A stretch of 7,388 nt of DNA from Coriobacteriia bacterium (GTDB lineage Bacteria; Actinomycetota; Coriobacteriia; Anaerosomatales; PALSA-660). Positions 6,534 to 7,388 of the stretch are shown one piece after another; the stretch's first letter is position 1, and every line of letters starts with the position of its first letter. A program made the translations under genes and the position numbers. The DNA is taken from positions 4,798 to 12,185 of the forward strand of contig PKWR01000211.1 in the NCBI GenBank assembly GCA_003133285.1, in the 5' to 3' direction. Below the pieces are notes generated by a model. It did no database searches. It had not been told where the DNA came from and saw only the letters and a list, made by a program, of their open reading frames with translations.

Positions 6534-6695
6534 GCTCTCCCACCCCCGATGGTTCGACGTGCCGTCCGAGGGGTGGGCGGTGTAGCGGTACGGTCCGCGC
6601 GGGACGCGGCGGCGCGCGACCCCGCACGATCGTCGCCCAGGGCGCCGACCGCGGTCCTACCCGGCGCCTACCGGATGTCTACGCCGAGGCGGCGA
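6534..6695 (-). other. Intergenic region between the ATPase gene and the TasA-like gene
   Basis: This GC-rich 162-bp gap contains an inverted repeat with 7-bp arms CGGCGCC/GGCGCCG (6662-6668 and 6641-6647) around a 14-nt centre. The centre includes most of the 10-bp palindrome GACCGCGGTC (6647-6656). No U-tract follows, so it is at best an atypical terminator or a protein-binding site. I see no convincing -35/-10 pair for the TasA-like gene, so it may be read from upstream or from an unrecognised promoter. Confidence 0.4.
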
Positions 6696-7388
6696 CTAGG
6701 CCACGCGCCTCCGACGCGAGAGGGCGACCACCTTGTAGACCTCGAACCACGCGACGGAGAGCATGCCGGCACCCACGGCCAGGGCCAACTGCACCGGATC
6801 GGCCGGGGCGAACCGGAACAGGCCGTGCGTCGCGGGGAACACCAGCAGCGAGGCCAGGACCGCGACGGTCCCGCCCGTGACCCACCACAGCGCCGTGTTG
6901 CGGATGCGCAGCCCGCCAAGGACGGTGTGCGTCCACGAGCGGTTCACGAAGATCAGCCCCAGGTTGCCGATGACCAGCGTCGTGAACGAGAGCGTGCGGA
7001 TCGTCGGCTCGCCGAGGTCCGCCCAGCTCCCCCACAGGTAGACCGCCAGCACCGCTGCGAACACCACCAGGCCCTGCATGACGCTCACGCCGATCATGCG
7101 GCGGCCGAACATCGGCTCATCCGCGCCGCGTGGCGGCCGGTCCATGATGCCGATCTCCTCGTGCTCCGCCTCGAACACGATCGAACACGCCGGGTCGATG
7201 ATGAGCTCGAGGAACGCTATGTGCACCGGCATGAGCACGAGGGTGCTGGGGTGGCCGAAGAGCCTCGGCACGAGCACCGGCAGCAACGACATGCCGGCGA
7301 TCGGAACGTGGACCGCCAGGATGTAGGCCATCGCCTTGCGCAGGTTGTCGTAGATGCGGCGTCCCAGGCGCACCGCGCCGACGATCGA
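6696..7388 (-). CDS. P-type cation-transporting ATPase, C-terminal membrane region (5' part outside the window)
   Basis: The visible 230 residues are the end of a P2-type ATPase, which uses ATP to move cations across the membrane. The first residues, SIVGAVRLGRRIYDNLRKAMAY, form the junction from the P domain into helix M5. About six membrane helices follow (M5 near 20-40, M6 near 50-70, M7 near 100-120, M8 near 132-148, M9 near 168-185, M10 near 198-221), then a basic SRRRR tail. The RPPR segment after M6 is typical of PacL-like pumps. M6 reads LELIIDPACSIVFEAE, and M5 reads YILAVHVPIAG. By eye alignment the SERCA calcium ligands Asn768 and Glu771 are replaced by His and Ile, and Asn796 by Glu; Asp800 is kept. 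The ion carried is therefore uncertain. The phosphorylation and nucleotide domains lie beyond position 7388. Confidence 0.9.
   Translation of the reverse strand, partial: SIVGAVRLGRRIYDNLRKAMAYILAVHVPIAGMSLLPVLVPRLFGHPSTLVLMPVHIAFLELIIDPACSIVFEAEHEEIGIMDRPPRGADEPMFGRRMIGVSVMQGLVVFAAVLAVYLWGSWADLGEPTIRTLSFTTLVIGNLGLIFVNRSWTHTVLGGLRIRNTALWWVTGGTVAVLASLLVFPATHGLFRFAPADPVQLALAVGAGMLSVAWFEVYKVVALSRRRRVA

Noticed and set aside
1..7388. CRISPR arrays, tRNA or rRNA genes, insertion sequences, attachment sites
   Set aside because: No repeat-spacer pattern, tRNA-like fold with a T-arm consensus, transposase or terminal repeats were seen in reading both strands.

Overview
The window is a compact, high-GC bacterial chromosome segment in which every gene I can support is on the minus strand. 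In the direction of transcription (from position 7388 down to 1) the order is: the C-terminal part of a P-type cation ATPase, a small secreted TasA/camelysin-like protein, a SipW/ER-type signal peptidase, a T-box leader, pheS, pheT, an ARG-box-like operator with promoter, argC, and the first part of argJ. No plus-strand gene is supported. The long plus-strand open frames are the mirror effect of GC-rich coding DNA.

The organism is probably a high-GC Gram-positive. High GC with frequent GTG starts and AGGA/GGAGG ribosome binding sites, a transcription-terminating T-box on pheST, an ER-type signal peptidase and an actinobacterial-looking ARG box together suggest Actinomycetota, perhaps Coriobacteriia. 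This is inference; no taxonomic marker such as rRNA is present.

Region 5258-6695: the TasA-like gene and its signal peptidase form a two-gene unit with 1 bp between them, and the peptidase is probably dedicated to that substrate. The promoter for the next unit lies at the very end of the peptidase gene. It drives a leader of roughly 390 nt with the main T-box landmarks: a UUC (Phe) specifier, a GGGUGGUACCGCGG T-box sequence, and a competing terminator with a U-rich tail. The leader should let uncharged tRNA-Phe switch on pheS and pheT, the two subunits of phenylalanyl-tRNA synthetase.

Region 1-1711: argC and argJ are the start of an arginine biosynthesis operon that continues past position 1. 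An AT-richer 172-bp intergenic stretch before argC holds a good promoter and two overlapping perfect palindromes resembling ArgR operators. A perfect 11-bp GC-rich hairpin lies in the untranslated leader.

The points most worth a second look are the T-box details, the overlapping operators, the argC leader hairpin, the minimal TasA/SipW pair, and the unusual M5/M6 ion-site residues in the ATPase. I did not find a clearly new type of system.
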